Below the pieces are notes generated by a model. That model was given only the letters and a program-made list of their open reading frames with translations. It ran no database searches and was not told where the DNA came from. Of a DNA stretch of 18,743 nucleotides, positions 1 through 6,913 are shown one piece after another (the stretch's first letter is position 1; each line of letters begins with the position of its first letter). Where the stretch lies: NCBI GenBank assembly GCA_046484625.1, contig JAWOIO010000171.1, positions 1-18,743 of the forward strand. Reading direction: 5' to 3'. A program made the translations under genes and the position numbers. This stretch comes from DASUAO01 sp046484625. GTDB lineage: Bacteria; Actinomycetota; Acidimicrobiia; IMCC26256; PALSA-555.

Positions 1-49
1 CGGCGGCTGAGGGCTGCGGCCGGCGCCACCACATCCCGAGGAACCGGTG

Positions 50-69
50 CGACGGGTATGGCCCCGTCG
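50..69 (+). terminator. Hairpin upstream of pafA, possible terminator of the preceding gene
   Basis: CGACGGG (50-56) can pair with CCCGTCG (63-69) around a 6-nt loop. No T-tract follows. The first 86 bases hold no gene I can support; a TGA at 8-10 could end an upstream gene, typically a proteasome subunit gene at this place in other actinobacteria, but too little is visible to name it. Confidence 0.3.
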
Positions 70-72
70 GCC

Positions 73-86
73 GGTACCATCGGGGC
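73..86 (+). promoter_or_regulatory. -10-like element of pafA, predicted leaderless start
   Basis: GGTACCATC holds a TAnnnT-type hexamer, TACCAT, at 75-80. It ends 6 nt before the GTG of pafA, which is the spacing expected if transcription starts at or next to the start codon. No Shine-Dalgarno sequence precedes this GTG, in agreement with a leaderless mRNA, a common arrangement in actinobacteria. No convincing -35 box is seen. Nearly the same string precedes thyX and tatA. Confidence 0.45.
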
Positions 87-1445
87 GTGGAACGGCGGAT
101 CTTCGGCCTCGAGAACGAGTACGGAGTGACGTGCACCCTCCGCGGGCAGCGTCGTCTCAGCCCTGACGAGGTTGCCCGCTACCTGTTCCGACGCGTCGTC
201 TCGTGGGGTCGGTCCAGCAACGTCTTCCTCGAGAACGGCGCGCGGCTGTACCTCGACGTCGGGAGCCATCCCGAGTACGCCACCCCGGAGTGCGATTCCA
301 TCGCCGACCTCGTCGTGCACGACAAGGCGGGGGAGCGGATCCTGGAGGGGCTCGTCCGCAGCGCCGAGCAGCGTCTCCGTGAGGAGGGGATCCGGGGCGA
401 GGTGTTCCTCTTCAAGAACAACACCGACTCGGCGGGCAACTCCTACGGATGCCACGAGAACTACCTCGTCGAGCGCGACGGCGACTTCACGAAGTTCACC
501 GACGTCCTGATCCCGTTCCTCGTCACTCGCCAGGTCTATGCCGGTGCCGGGAAGGTCCTGCAGACTGCTCGGGGTGCGATGTACTGCATCTCCCAGCGGG
601 CGGAGCACATCTGGGAAGGCGTGTCGAGCGCGACGACTCGGTCGCGGCCGATCATCAACACCCGCGACGAACCCCACGCCGACGCCGAGCGGTTCCGTCG
701 GCTGCACGTGATCGTCGGCGACTCGAACATGAGCGAGTACGCCACATTCTTGAAGCTCGGTGCCGCGTCGATCATCCTGCGCATCCTCGAGGAGGATCCC
801 ACGCCCTGGCGGGACCTCACCCTGGAGAACCCCATCCGCGCGATCCGCGAGATCAGCCACGACATGACCTGTCGTCGACGGGTCCGCCTCGCCAACGGGC
901 GCGAGCTCTCCGCGGTCGAGATCCAGGCCGAGTACCTGAACCGAGCACTCAAGTTCGCCAAGAAGTACGGGCTCAGCCCGCTCGAGCAGCGCGCACTCGA
1001 CATGTGGGAGCACGTCATGACCCACCTCGAGAGCGACCCGCTGAAGCTCACCACCGAGGTCGACTGGGTCATCAAGCACCATCTGCTGCAGGCGTACCGC
1101 GAACGTCACGACCTGCCGCTGACCCACCCCCGGGTCGCGCTCGTCGACTTGGCGTACCACGACGTCACGCGGTCGCGATCCCTCTACTACCTGCTCGAAC
1201 GGCGCGGCCAGGTGGAGCGCACGGCGACCGACGAGGAGATCGAGACCGCGGTGAGCACACCGCCCCAGACCACTCGTGCCCGGTTGCGCGGGGCGTTCAT
1301 CAAGCGGGCCAAGGAGCGCAAGCGCGATTACACGGTCGACTGGGTGCACCTCAAGCTCAACGACCAGGCGCAGCGCACCGTGCTCTGCAAGGACCCGTTC
1401 AAGTCGCGCGATGAGCGCGTCGAGCGGCTCATCGCGTCGCTGTAG
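87..1445 (+). CDS. pafA: Proteasome accessory factor PafA, Pup--protein ligase
   Basis: This protein attaches the C-terminal glutamate of prokaryotic ubiquitin-like protein Pup to lysines of target proteins, using ATP, and so marks them for the actinobacterial proteasome. It is a cytoplasmic enzyme of the glutamine-synthetase-like carboxylate-amine ligase fold. The 452-aa length and almost every block match the family: the N-terminal MERRIFGLENEYG with metal-binding E9, the active-site loop LYLDVGSHPEYAT with catalytic Asp57, the FKNNTDSAGNSYGCHENYL block, the stretch around SRPIINTRDEPHADAE, and a C-terminal VDWVHLKLNDQAQRTV. The GTG at 87 is chosen because it gives the canonical N-terminus and lies 6 nt after a -10-like element. 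It heads a block with DUF3866, pafB and pafC. The pup gene itself is not in the window, presumably beyond the left edge. Confidence 0.97.
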   Translation: MERRIFGLENEYGVTCTLRGQRRLSPDEVARYLFRRVVSWGRSSNVFLENGARLYLDVGSHPEYATPECDSIADLVVHDKAGERILEGLVRSAEQRLREEGIRGEVFLFKNNTDSAGNSYGCHENYLVERDGDFTKFTDVLIPFLVTRQVYAGAGKVLQTARGAMYCISQRAEHIWEGVSSATTRSRPIINTRDEPHADAERFRRLHVIVGDSNMSEYATFLKLGAASIILRILEEDPTPWRDLTLENPIRAIREISHDMTCRRRVRLANGRELSAVEIQAEYLNRALKFAKKYGLSPLEQRALDMWEHVMTHLESDPLKLTTEVDWVIKHHLLQAYRERHDLPLTHPRVALVDLAYHDVTRSRSLYYLLERRGQVERTATDEEIETAVSTPPQTTRARLRGAFIKRAKERKRDYTVDWVHLKLNDQAQRTVLCKDPFKSRDERVERLIASL

Positions 1446-1467
1446 CCGGACCGACCCGAGGACGCGC

Positions 1468-2550
1468 GTGCCCTCCTTTCGCACGGGAACCGTGCTGCGG
1501 CTGATCGAAGAGCGCGCCGGCCTCCAGAGGGTGGAGGTCTCGCTCGACGACGGCCCGGCCCGTGCGTACGTCCTCACCCAGCTCACGGGGACGGTCGCGG
1601 TCGGTGACCCCGTGGTCGTCAACACGACCGCGGTCGAGCTGGGCCTGGGCACCGGCGGCTGGCACGTCGTGCACTGGAACCTCGTGCGCGACGGCTGGAG
1701 TGAACGTGGGCCCGGACACATCATCAAGGGCCGGTACACGAGCCTCCAGGCGGATGTGGGCAGCACCGAGGAGCATCTCGAGCACCTCGCCGAGATCGAG
1801 TCGGTCGACGGGGTCCCTGTCGTCGCAGCAGCGCTCCACAGCCAGGTGCCCGCGGTCGCGGTGGCGGTCAAGGACCGGGCACCCGACGCCCGCGTCGTGT
1901 ACGTGATGACCGACGGTGCCGGGTTGCCGATCGCACTGTCGGACCTCGTGGCCGAGCTGCGTGAACGAAGCCTCATCGATGCGACGATCACCTGCGGCCA
2001 TGCGTTCGGCGGCGACTACGAGGCGGTGTCGATCTTCTCCGCCCTCGCGGTGGCCCGTCACGCCGCGGGGGCCGACGTCGTCGTCGTCGCGATGGGTCCA
2101 GGGATCGTCGGGACGAACACGCGGCTGGGGTTCTCGGGCATGGAGGTCGGCCCGATCCTCGATGCGGCGGCTGCGCTCGGTGGTGTCCCCATCGCCGCGC
2201 TGCGGGTGAGCTTCGCCGACCCGCGCGCCCGTCACCTCGGGCTCTCGCACCACAGCGCGACCGCGTTGCGCCTCGCCTGTCGCTCCCGGGTCATCGTGCC
2301 CGTCCCCACGGTCGGTGGCGATGAAGAGGAGCGACTGCGGGCCGACCTGCGCGACGCGGGGCTCGACGTGCGTCACGAGCTCGTCGATGTGGCCCCGATC
2401 GGTGTGCTCGACCGCTTCGCGGCGCATGGTCTCGACATCATCTCGATGGGCCGCCCGGCGGCCGCCGATCCGGTGCTGTTCGAGGCCGCGGCCGTTGCCG
2501 GTGCCGTCGCGGTCGACCGTCGGGGTCCCCGGATCCGAGTGCATCCGTGA
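1468..2550 (+). CDS. DUF3866 family protein
   Basis: The 360-aa product, starting MPSFRTGTVLRLIEERAGLQ, resembles the DUF3866 family found in actinobacteria and some Firmicutes. The biochemical role of that family is not known to me. There is no signal peptide or obvious membrane helix. Glycine-rich strand-loop patterns such as GHAFGGDYEAV and AMGPGIVGTNTRLGFSG suggest a Rossmann-like alpha/beta protein, which is inference. The GTG at 1468, 22 nt after the pafA stop, is preferred over upstream in-frame codons because those lie inside pafA. The gene overlaps pafB by 4 nt (GTGA), so the two are probably translationally coupled. In mycobacteria pafA is directly followed by pafB, so this gene is an extra member here and may be linked to pupylation or the PafBC response. 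No promoter is seen in front of it. Confidence 0.85.
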   Translation: MPSFRTGTVLRLIEERAGLQRVEVSLDDGPARAYVLTQLTGTVAVGDPVVVNTTAVELGLGTGGWHVVHWNLVRDGWSERGPGHIIKGRYTSLQADVGSTEEHLEHLAEIESVDGVPVVAAALHSQVPAVAVAVKDRAPDARVVYVMTDGAGLPIALSDLVAELRERSLIDATITCGHAFGGDYEAVSIFSALAVARHAAGADVVVVAMGPGIVGTNTRLGFSGMEVGPILDAAAALGGVPIAALRVSFADPRARHLGLSHHSATALRLACRSRVIVPVPTVGGDEEERLRADLRDAGLDVRHELVDVAPIGVLDRFAAHGLDIISMGRPAAADPVLFEAAAVAGAVAVDRRGPRIRVHP

Positions 2551-3512
2551 GCGAGCGACTCGAGCGACTCCTCAACCTCACCGCGACGTTGCTCGAGACC
2601 CGTCGTCCGTTGACGCTCGACGACCTCGCGGAGCGGCTCGAGCCCTCGTATCCGGACGACAAGACGGCGCGGCGACGCGCCTTCGAGCGGGACAAAGAGA
2701 CGCTGCGGGAGCTGGGCGTCCCGGTGAGCGTGGAGAGCGTCGACTCGCTCGGCGGCGAGGCCGGGTACCGGATCCGACCGGACGACTACTACCTGCCCGA
2801 CCTGGCGCTGTCCGACGACGAGCGTGCGGCCCTCCACGTCGCGGTCACGGCAGTGCGTCTCGACGGAGGCGCCGCACATGCCGGTCTCTCCAAGCTCGGC
2901 GGAGCCGAAGGAGCAGCGGCACCGCCGCTGGCGCAGCTCGAGGTGACGCCGGCGCTGCCGGACTGCTTCGACGCAGTGTCGCGTCGGCGCGTCCTGACCT
3001 TCCGCTATCGCGACGACGAGCGGCGTCTGGAGCCGTACGGTGTGGTGCACCGGATCGGGCACTGGTACGTCGTCGGCCGTGATGTCGACCGCGATGCGCC
3101 CCGATCGTTCCGCATCGACCGGATCGAGGGCCGACCGGAGGCCGGAGCCGCCGACGCGTTCGAGCCGCCCGCGGATGTGGATCCCGCGCGATTCGTTCGC
3201 GACGATCCCCTCCGGTTCGGCGAGGACCAGCCGGTGGCGGCACGGGTCCTCGTCGACGCTGCCCGCGCCGCATGGGTGACCGACGAGCTCGGTTCCGAGG
3301 TCGTCGTCGAGCGACGCGACGACGGTGCCGTCGTGGTCGAGCTGCAGGTCGTCAACCGCGCTGCGTTCCGCACCTGGGTCCTCGGACTCCTCGAGCACGC
3401 CGAGGTGCTCGAGCCCGCGGACCTGCGTCGCGACCTCGTCGAGTGGCTGGGTGAGATCGTCAACCAGACGGGGGGCCCGACGGGCGACCAGAGCGGGCGG
3501 CGACGCGCATGA
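2547..3512 (+). CDS. pafB: PafB, WYL-domain transcriptional regulator
   Basis: PafB and PafC together form a transcriptional activator that switches on the LexA/RecA-independent DNA-damage response in mycobacteria. The 321-aa protein has a helix-turn-helix region at about residues 1-60 and a WYL domain at about 140-200, with the signature written as W173-Y174-V175 in HRIGHWYVVGRD and followed by the conserved SFRIDRIEG. The GTG start overlaps the stop of the DUF3866 gene by 4 nt, and the stop overlaps the pafC ATG by 4 nt, so the three are very likely co-translated. PafB and PafC are separate polypeptides here, whereas some actinobacteria fuse them. The third WYL residue is Val instead of Leu, a mild variation. 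Calling it PafB and not another WYL regulator rests on its position between pafA and pafC. Confidence 0.93.
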   Translation: MSERLERLLNLTATLLETRRPLTLDDLAERLEPSYPDDKTARRRAFERDKETLRELGVPVSVESVDSLGGEAGYRIRPDDYYLPDLALSDDERAALHVAVTAVRLDGGAAHAGLSKLGGAEGAAAPPLAQLEVTPALPDCFDAVSRRRVLTFRYRDDERRLEPYGVVHRIGHWYVVGRDVDRDAPRSFRIDRIEGRPEAGAADAFEPPADVDPARFVRDDPLRFGEDQPVAARVLVDAARAAWVTDELGSEVVVERRDDGAVVVELQVVNRAAFRTWVLGLLEHAEVLEPADLRRDLVEWLGEIVNQTGGPTGDQSGRRRA

Positions 3513-4456
3513 GCGGGCCGGAGCGGTCCCAGGACCGCCTGCAGCGGATGTTGGCACTCGTGCCGTGGATCCTGGCGAACCCCGGTGCGACGCTCACCGA
3601 GCTCGCCACCCGCTTCGACATCGAGGAGTCCCAGCTCGAGCGTGACCTCGAGCTGCTGCCGATGTGCGGGCTCCCGCCGTACACCGCGGACCGCCTGATC
3701 GACGTCTGGGTCGGGGACGACGGCGCGGTGAGCATCCGCCTCGCCGAGTACTTCGAGCGGCCGTTGCGCCTCACCCCTGCAGAAGGGGTCGCGCTGCTCG
3801 CGGCGGGCCGGACCCTGCTCTCGGTCCCGGGCTCGGATCCCGCGGGGCCGCTCGCACGCGCGCTCGAGAAGCTCGAGCGGACGCTCGGAGCGACCGGGGG
3901 GATCACGGTCGACGTCGGTGGTGCGAATCACGTCGAGCCGCTCCGGGACGCGGCCGACGGCGGCCGGCAGCTCGAGATCGAGTACTACACGTTCGCCCGC
4001 GACGAGATGACGACCCGGGTCGTGGACCCCGTGCGGGTGTTCCATGCGTTCGGTGCCTGGTACCTCGCGGCCTACTGCCATCGGGCCGAGGGTGATCGGC
4101 TGTTCAGGATCGATCGGGTGCGCGCAGTGCGCGAGACAGGGGTTGCCGTCGAGTCGCGGCCCTCTGCGATCGACGACGGTGGTCTCGTCTATCGCCCCTC
4201 TCCCGACGACCTCCGCGTCCGGATCCGATTGGCTCCGAGCGCGACGTGGGTCGCCGAGAGCCTGCCGATCGAGGCGCGCAAGGAGCTCCGGGGTGGCGGG
4301 GTCGAGGTGGTGCTGGCCGTCAGCGGCGCCGCGTTCCTCGAGCGTCTCGCGCTCGGGCTCGGGGCCGACGCCGAGGTCAAGGCCCCCGACGAGGCGCGAG
4401 CGATGGTCGAGCAGGCCGCGCGACGGATCCTGGCGCGCTACGAGGCCGGGCGATGA
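3509..4456 (+). CDS. pafC: PafC, WYL-domain transcriptional regulator
   Basis: PafC is the partner of PafB in the DNA-damage-responsive activator PafBC. The 315-aa product starts MSGPERSQDRLQRMLALVPW and has an N-terminal winged-helix part (about 10-80) with the PafC-typical phrase LLPMCGLPPYTADRLIDV. The WYL domain at about 145-210 has an intact W184-Y185-L186 in FGAWYLAAYC and the following LFRIDRVRA. A C-terminal WCX-like extension runs to the end. The ATG at 3509 overlaps the pafB stop (ATGA), giving tight coupling that fits a fixed heteromeric complex. WYL domains are thought to sense nucleic-acid ligands; for PafBC, single-stranded DNA has been proposed. No PafBC target promoter motif was recognised in front of any gene in this window. 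Confidence 0.94.
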   Translation: MSGPERSQDRLQRMLALVPWILANPGATLTELATRFDIEESQLERDLELLPMCGLPPYTADRLIDVWVGDDGAVSIRLAEYFERPLRLTPAEGVALLAAGRTLLSVPGSDPAGPLARALEKLERTLGATGGITVDVGGANHVEPLRDAADGGRQLEIEYYTFARDEMTTRVVDPVRVFHAFGAWYLAAYCHRAEGDRLFRIDRVRAVRETGVAVESRPSAIDDGGLVYRPSPDDLRVRIRLAPSATWVAESLPIEARKELRGGGVEVVLAVSGAAFLERLALGLGADAEVKAPDEARAMVEQAARRILARYEAGR

Positions 4457-4523
4457 CCGCCGCTGGGCGGCCCCGGGACTGCGACCCGGACGCGCGAGGA
4501 TGGAGGATCGTGGAGTGTGCAGC

Positions 4524-5258
4524 GTGACCGACCCAGAGACGCAAGGCACCCACGCGGCGGAGGCCACGTCGGTGCTGACGCCGGCCACGGCCGACCCGAT
4601 CCCCGCCCCGGGCAGGTCCGGTGGCACTGCGTCCTCTGGCCGCGGGACACGATGGCTCCGGTGGCCGATCCCGCGCCGGAAGGCGGAGCGCAAGGGGTTC
4701 GCCCGCACCGCGATCGAGTGGGTGGTGCTCATCCTCCTCGCGCTCGTGATCGCCTTCTTGATCAAGACGTTCCTCTTCCAGGCGTTCTTCATCCCCTCCG
4801 AGTCGATGACACCCGCCCTGAAGGTGGGGGACCGCGTGCTCGTGAACAAGCTCTCCTACGACCTCCACGACGTGAACCGCGGCGACATCCTCGTGTTCGA
4901 GGCGCCGGTGTCGGCACGGTCCGAAGGGATCGCAGACCTCGTGAAGCGAGCGGTCGCGCTCCCGGGCGAGACGATCACCAACGACGGGGACGGTGGTCTG
5001 CTCATCGACGGACGTCGGCTCGACGAGCCCTACCTCCCCGCAGGGACGGTCTCGACGTTCTCCGATGTCCCGCCCGGCTGCGGAACGCCGGCCGACGGGA
5101 GCCCGGGCTGCGTCGTGCCGAAGGGCCACGCCTTCATGATGGGTGACAACCGCGGCGCGTCGAAGGACTCCCGGGTGTTCGGCCCGATCGACGTGGACAC
5201 GATCGTCGGTCGCGTCTTCGTCCGGATCTGGCCGATCTCGGGCTTGGGGCTGCTCTAG
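4524..5258 (+). CDS. lepB: Signal peptidase I
   Basis: Type I signal peptidase removes signal peptides from Sec- and Tat-exported proteins at the outer face of the cytoplasmic membrane, using a Ser/Lys dyad. The 244-aa product has a Pro/Ala/Thr-rich N-terminal tail of about 50 residues, a basic patch RRKAERK, one membrane helix at about 64-81, then FIPSESM with the catalytic Ser94. Catalytic Lys141 lies in LVKRAVALPGE, and the box-E motif MGDNRGASKDSR follows. The GTG at 4524 is chosen because GGAG at 4512-4515 sits 8 nt upstream; an in-frame ATG at 4500 is possible but its GAGG abuts the codon. It starts 67 nt after pafC and may be co-transcribed. Its TAG stop overlaps the stop of the opposite gdpD gene. 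The tatA and tatC genes lie a little downstream, so export and leader-peptide removal are encoded close together. Confidence 0.95.
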   Translation: MTDPETQGTHAAEATSVLTPATADPIPAPGRSGGTASSGRGTRWLRWPIPRRKAERKGFARTAIEWVVLILLALVIAFLIKTFLFQAFFIPSESMTPALKVGDRVLVNKLSYDLHDVNRGDILVFEAPVSARSEGIADLVKRAVALPGETITNDGDGGLLIDGRRLDEPYLPAGTVSTFSDVPPGCGTPADGSPGCVVPKGHAFMMGDNRGASKDSRVFGPIDVDTIVGRVFVRIWPISGLGLL

Positions 5259-5980
5259 GACCCTGACGGCCCGTCGGGCGCCGGCCACGCGGCCACCGTC
5301 TGGACCATCCGGTCCACGTGGTCGCTGTAGAGGCCGTCGATGCCGATCCGGAGCATCGCCTCCATGTGGCGGACCTCCTGGGCATCCCATGCGAAGGTGC
5401 GGATTCCGAAACGGTGGAACAACGCGACCAGACCGCGGCTCCACTCGCTGTGGTGCATGTTCATGACATCGAGGCCGCCGGCCGCGAGATCCGCGGCATG
5501 GCGTTCGACGGAGTCGGGGAGCCGGCTCCGTGTCTGGCTGTGCACGAGGCGCACGTCCGGTGCCGACTCGCGCAGGTGTCGGAGATGCCGGCTCGAGGGC
5601 GAGCAGAGCCAGAGGCGCCCGGGATCACCGAGCTCGCGGGCCACGTCGATGACGCGCGCGCCGACCTCGGCGTCCTTGAGGTCGATCGACAGCTCGTAGT
5701 CGGACCCAAGCTCGCGGTACAGGTCGACGAGGCGTGGTACCTCGTGGCGGCCGAGGCGGGCGGCCGCGGTGCCCGCCACCCGGAGCCGCCACGGCACCAC
5801 GCCCCGGAGACGGACCCAGATCCTCGGGTCGTGGACCAGGACCACCTCGCCGTCGGCGGCGCAGTAGGCATCGGTCTCGAGGCCGCGCGCACCGTGCGCG
5901 AGCGCGTAGCGGAACGCCGCGAGCGTGTTCTCGGGCAGGTGGGCCCGGGCGCCCCGGTGGGCGAAGGTGATCGGTGCCAC
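5255..5980 (-). CDS. Glycerophosphodiester phosphodiesterase family protein
   Basis: Enzymes of this family hydrolyse glycerophosphodiesters, products of phospholipid turnover, to glycerol-3-phosphate and an alcohol. The 241-aa protein has the GDPD signature in order: AHRGARAHLPENTLAAF with His8-Arg9 and PENT, LETDAY with metal ligands Glu35 and Asp37, and LVHDP with catalytic His50. It then has the YELSIDLKD strand (usually EIK in the family), the FAWD tryptophan region and the closing GIDGLYSDHVDRM. No signal peptide is seen, so it is probably cytoplasmic. The start is a GTG whose Shine-Dalgarno is not evident; the HRG motif 7 residues in supports it. It is the only minus-strand gene in the first 16 kb and probably has its own promoter in 5981-6124. 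Its stop overlaps that of lepB. The substrate cannot be told from sequence. Confidence 0.92.
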   Translation of the reverse strand: MAPITFAHRGARAHLPENTLAAFRYALAHGARGLETDAYCAADGEVVLVHDPRIWVRLRGVVPWRLRVAGTAAARLGRHEVPRLVDLYRELGSDYELSIDLKDAEVGARVIDVARELGDPGRLWLCSPSSRHLRHLRESAPDVRLVHSQTRSRLPDSVERHAADLAAGGLDVMNMHHSEWSRGLVALFHRFGIRTFAWDAQEVRHMEAMLRIGIDGLYSDHVDRMVQTVAAWPAPDGPSGS

Positions 5981-6013
5981 GGCGGCGTCCAGGGGCTCGG
6001 GGTCGGGCCTCGG

Positions 6014-6045
6014 CCCTGAGATCCGAGAGTCCGAGGATCCCAGGG
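6014..6045 (-). promoter_or_regulatory. Inverted repeat in the gdpD 5' region
   Basis: CCCTGAGATCC (6014-6024) faces GGATCCCAGGG (6035-6045) across a 10-nt loop. One position mismatches as A-C on the plus strand but is a G-U pair on the minus strand, so an 11-bp stem could form in the gdpD leader RNA. It could equally be an operator between the divergent genes. No T-tract is present. Confidence 0.35.
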
Positions 6046-6124
6046 TTCACGGTGTGCCGAGGAGCCGGCAGCACCGGGAACATCTTGGCTCAAGGGACCC
6101 CATCTGGGCGCCGATCCCCAGCCT

Positions 6125-6457
6125 GTGACTTCGATCAAGGCCGAGTGCCCACGCTGCGGAGCCGTACGCCTCGGGCCCGCCGACGTGATCGTCCGGGTCT
6201 GCGCCGAGGACGGACAGGGGGCGTACCGCTTCCGGTGCCCGATCTGCTCGGCGGCCGCGATCCACGACGCGAGTCCGGCGATCTGCGCGCTCCTGCGCCA
6301 GGCCGGCTGCGCCGAGGAGGTCTGGCACCTCCCGGCCGAGCTCACCGAGGTGCGATCCGGGCCGGCCTTCACCTCCGACGACCTGATCGACTTCCACCTG
6401 CTCCTGCGGAGTGAGGACTGGGCGGAGCAGCTCACCCGCACGCCCGGCGACCTGTAG
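6125..6457 (+). CDS. Zinc-ribbon hypothetical protein
   Basis: This 110-aa product is not recognised beyond its metal-binding pattern. Two CxxC pairs, C8-P-R-C11 and C38-P-I-C41, are spaced 26 residues apart, as in a zinc ribbon; the middle part (DVIVRVCAEDGQGAYRFRC) alternates like beta strands. The C-terminal half is acidic and predicted helical, ending in SDDLIDFHLLLRSEDWAEQL, which could bind a partner. The GTG at 6125 places the first CxxC 7 residues in; no clear Shine-Dalgarno precedes it. It is divergent from gdpD and lies 96 nt ahead of tatA, which has its own promoter-like element, so it is probably a single-gene unit. Zinc ribbons of this kind occur in nucleic-acid-binding and RNA-polymerase-associated proteins, but no function is assigned here. 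Confidence 0.75.
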   Translation: MTSIKAECPRCGAVRLGPADVIVRVCAEDGQGAYRFRCPICSAAAIHDASPAICALLRQAGCAEEVWHLPAELTEVRSGPAFTSDDLIDFHLLLRSEDWAEQLTRTPGDL

Positions 6458-6511
6458 CCACGACGCATCGCCCGCGACGGCTGAGCGACCCCGGACCTCA
6501 CCGGCGCTCCC

Positions 6512-6549
6512 GGTACGATCCCTGACGCACCACTCGGGTGCGAAGGGAG
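6512..6549 (+). promoter_or_regulatory. Promoter-like element and ribosome binding site of tatA
   Basis: GGTACGATC contains the -10-like TACGAT at 6514-6519, nearly identical to the elements before pafA and thyX. A transcript starting near 6526 would have a leader of about 28 nt with AAGGGAG (6543-6549) as the Shine-Dalgarno, 4 nt before the GTG. No -35 consensus is evident. Confidence 0.45.
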
Positions 6550-6553
6550 TGCG

Positions 6554-6910
6554 GTGCAGCTCGGCCCGGCGGAGATCCTCGTCATCCTCGTGATCGCCCT
6601 GTTGGTGTTCGGGCCGAACAAGCTCCCCGAAGTGGGTCGTCAGGTCGGGCGCGCCTACCGCGAGGTGCGGCGCTTCCAACGGTCCCTCTCCAGCGAGATG
6701 AGCGACGTCTTCGCCGATGACGTCACCGACGGCGCGGCTCCACCACCGACCCTGCCGCCGAAGCGCGCGGTGTCCGACGCGCCCGACGAGCTCCCGGCCG
6801 CCTCCACCGACCGGTCCGGCGAGCCAGAGCCTTCTGAATCCGGCGTACCCGAATCCGGCGTACCCGAATCCGGCGTACCCGAATCCGGCGACGAGAGCGC
6901 CGAGCGCTGA
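6554..6910 (+). CDS. tatA: Sec-independent translocase subunit TatA/TatB
   Basis: TatA multimers form the membrane-permeating part of the twin-arginine translocase for folded proteins. The 118-aa protein shows the classic layout: a very short N-terminus, one membrane helix at about 5-19, the hinge F19-G20-P21, and an amphipathic helix at about 22-50 (KLPEVGRQVGRAYREVRRFQ). A long acidic, Pro/Ser-rich tail follows. The phrase GPNKLPEVGRQVGRAYREVRRFQ is shared by TatA and TatB, so it may serve either or both roles; no second tatA/B gene is in the window. The tail ends in almost four copies of the pentapeptide ESGVP (residues 95-112), encoded by exact 15-bp direct repeats at 6836-6890. It is followed 3 nt later by tatC and begins the tatA-tatC-helY operon. 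Confidence 0.93.
   Translation: MQLGPAEILVILVIALLVFGPNKLPEVGRQVGRAYREVRRFQRSLSSEMSDVFADDVTDGAAPPPTLPPKRAVSDAPDELPAASTDRSGEPEPSESGVPESGVPESGVPESGDESAER
6836..6890 (+). repeat. 15-bp tandem repeat inside tatA, 3.7 copies
   Basis: GAATCCGGCGTACCC is repeated exactly at 6836-6850, 6851-6865 and 6866-6880, with a partial fourth copy at 6881-6890. It is in frame and encodes ESGVP in the cytoplasmic tail of TatA. Exact identity at the wobble positions points to recent slippage expansion. Confidence 0.95.
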
Positions 6911-6913
6911 CCC

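Noticed and set aside
3005..4849. A 614-codon open frame antisense to pafB, pafC and lepB
   Set aside because: It crosses three well-supported genes and ends in a low-complexity Arg/Ser stretch, typical of a shadow frame.
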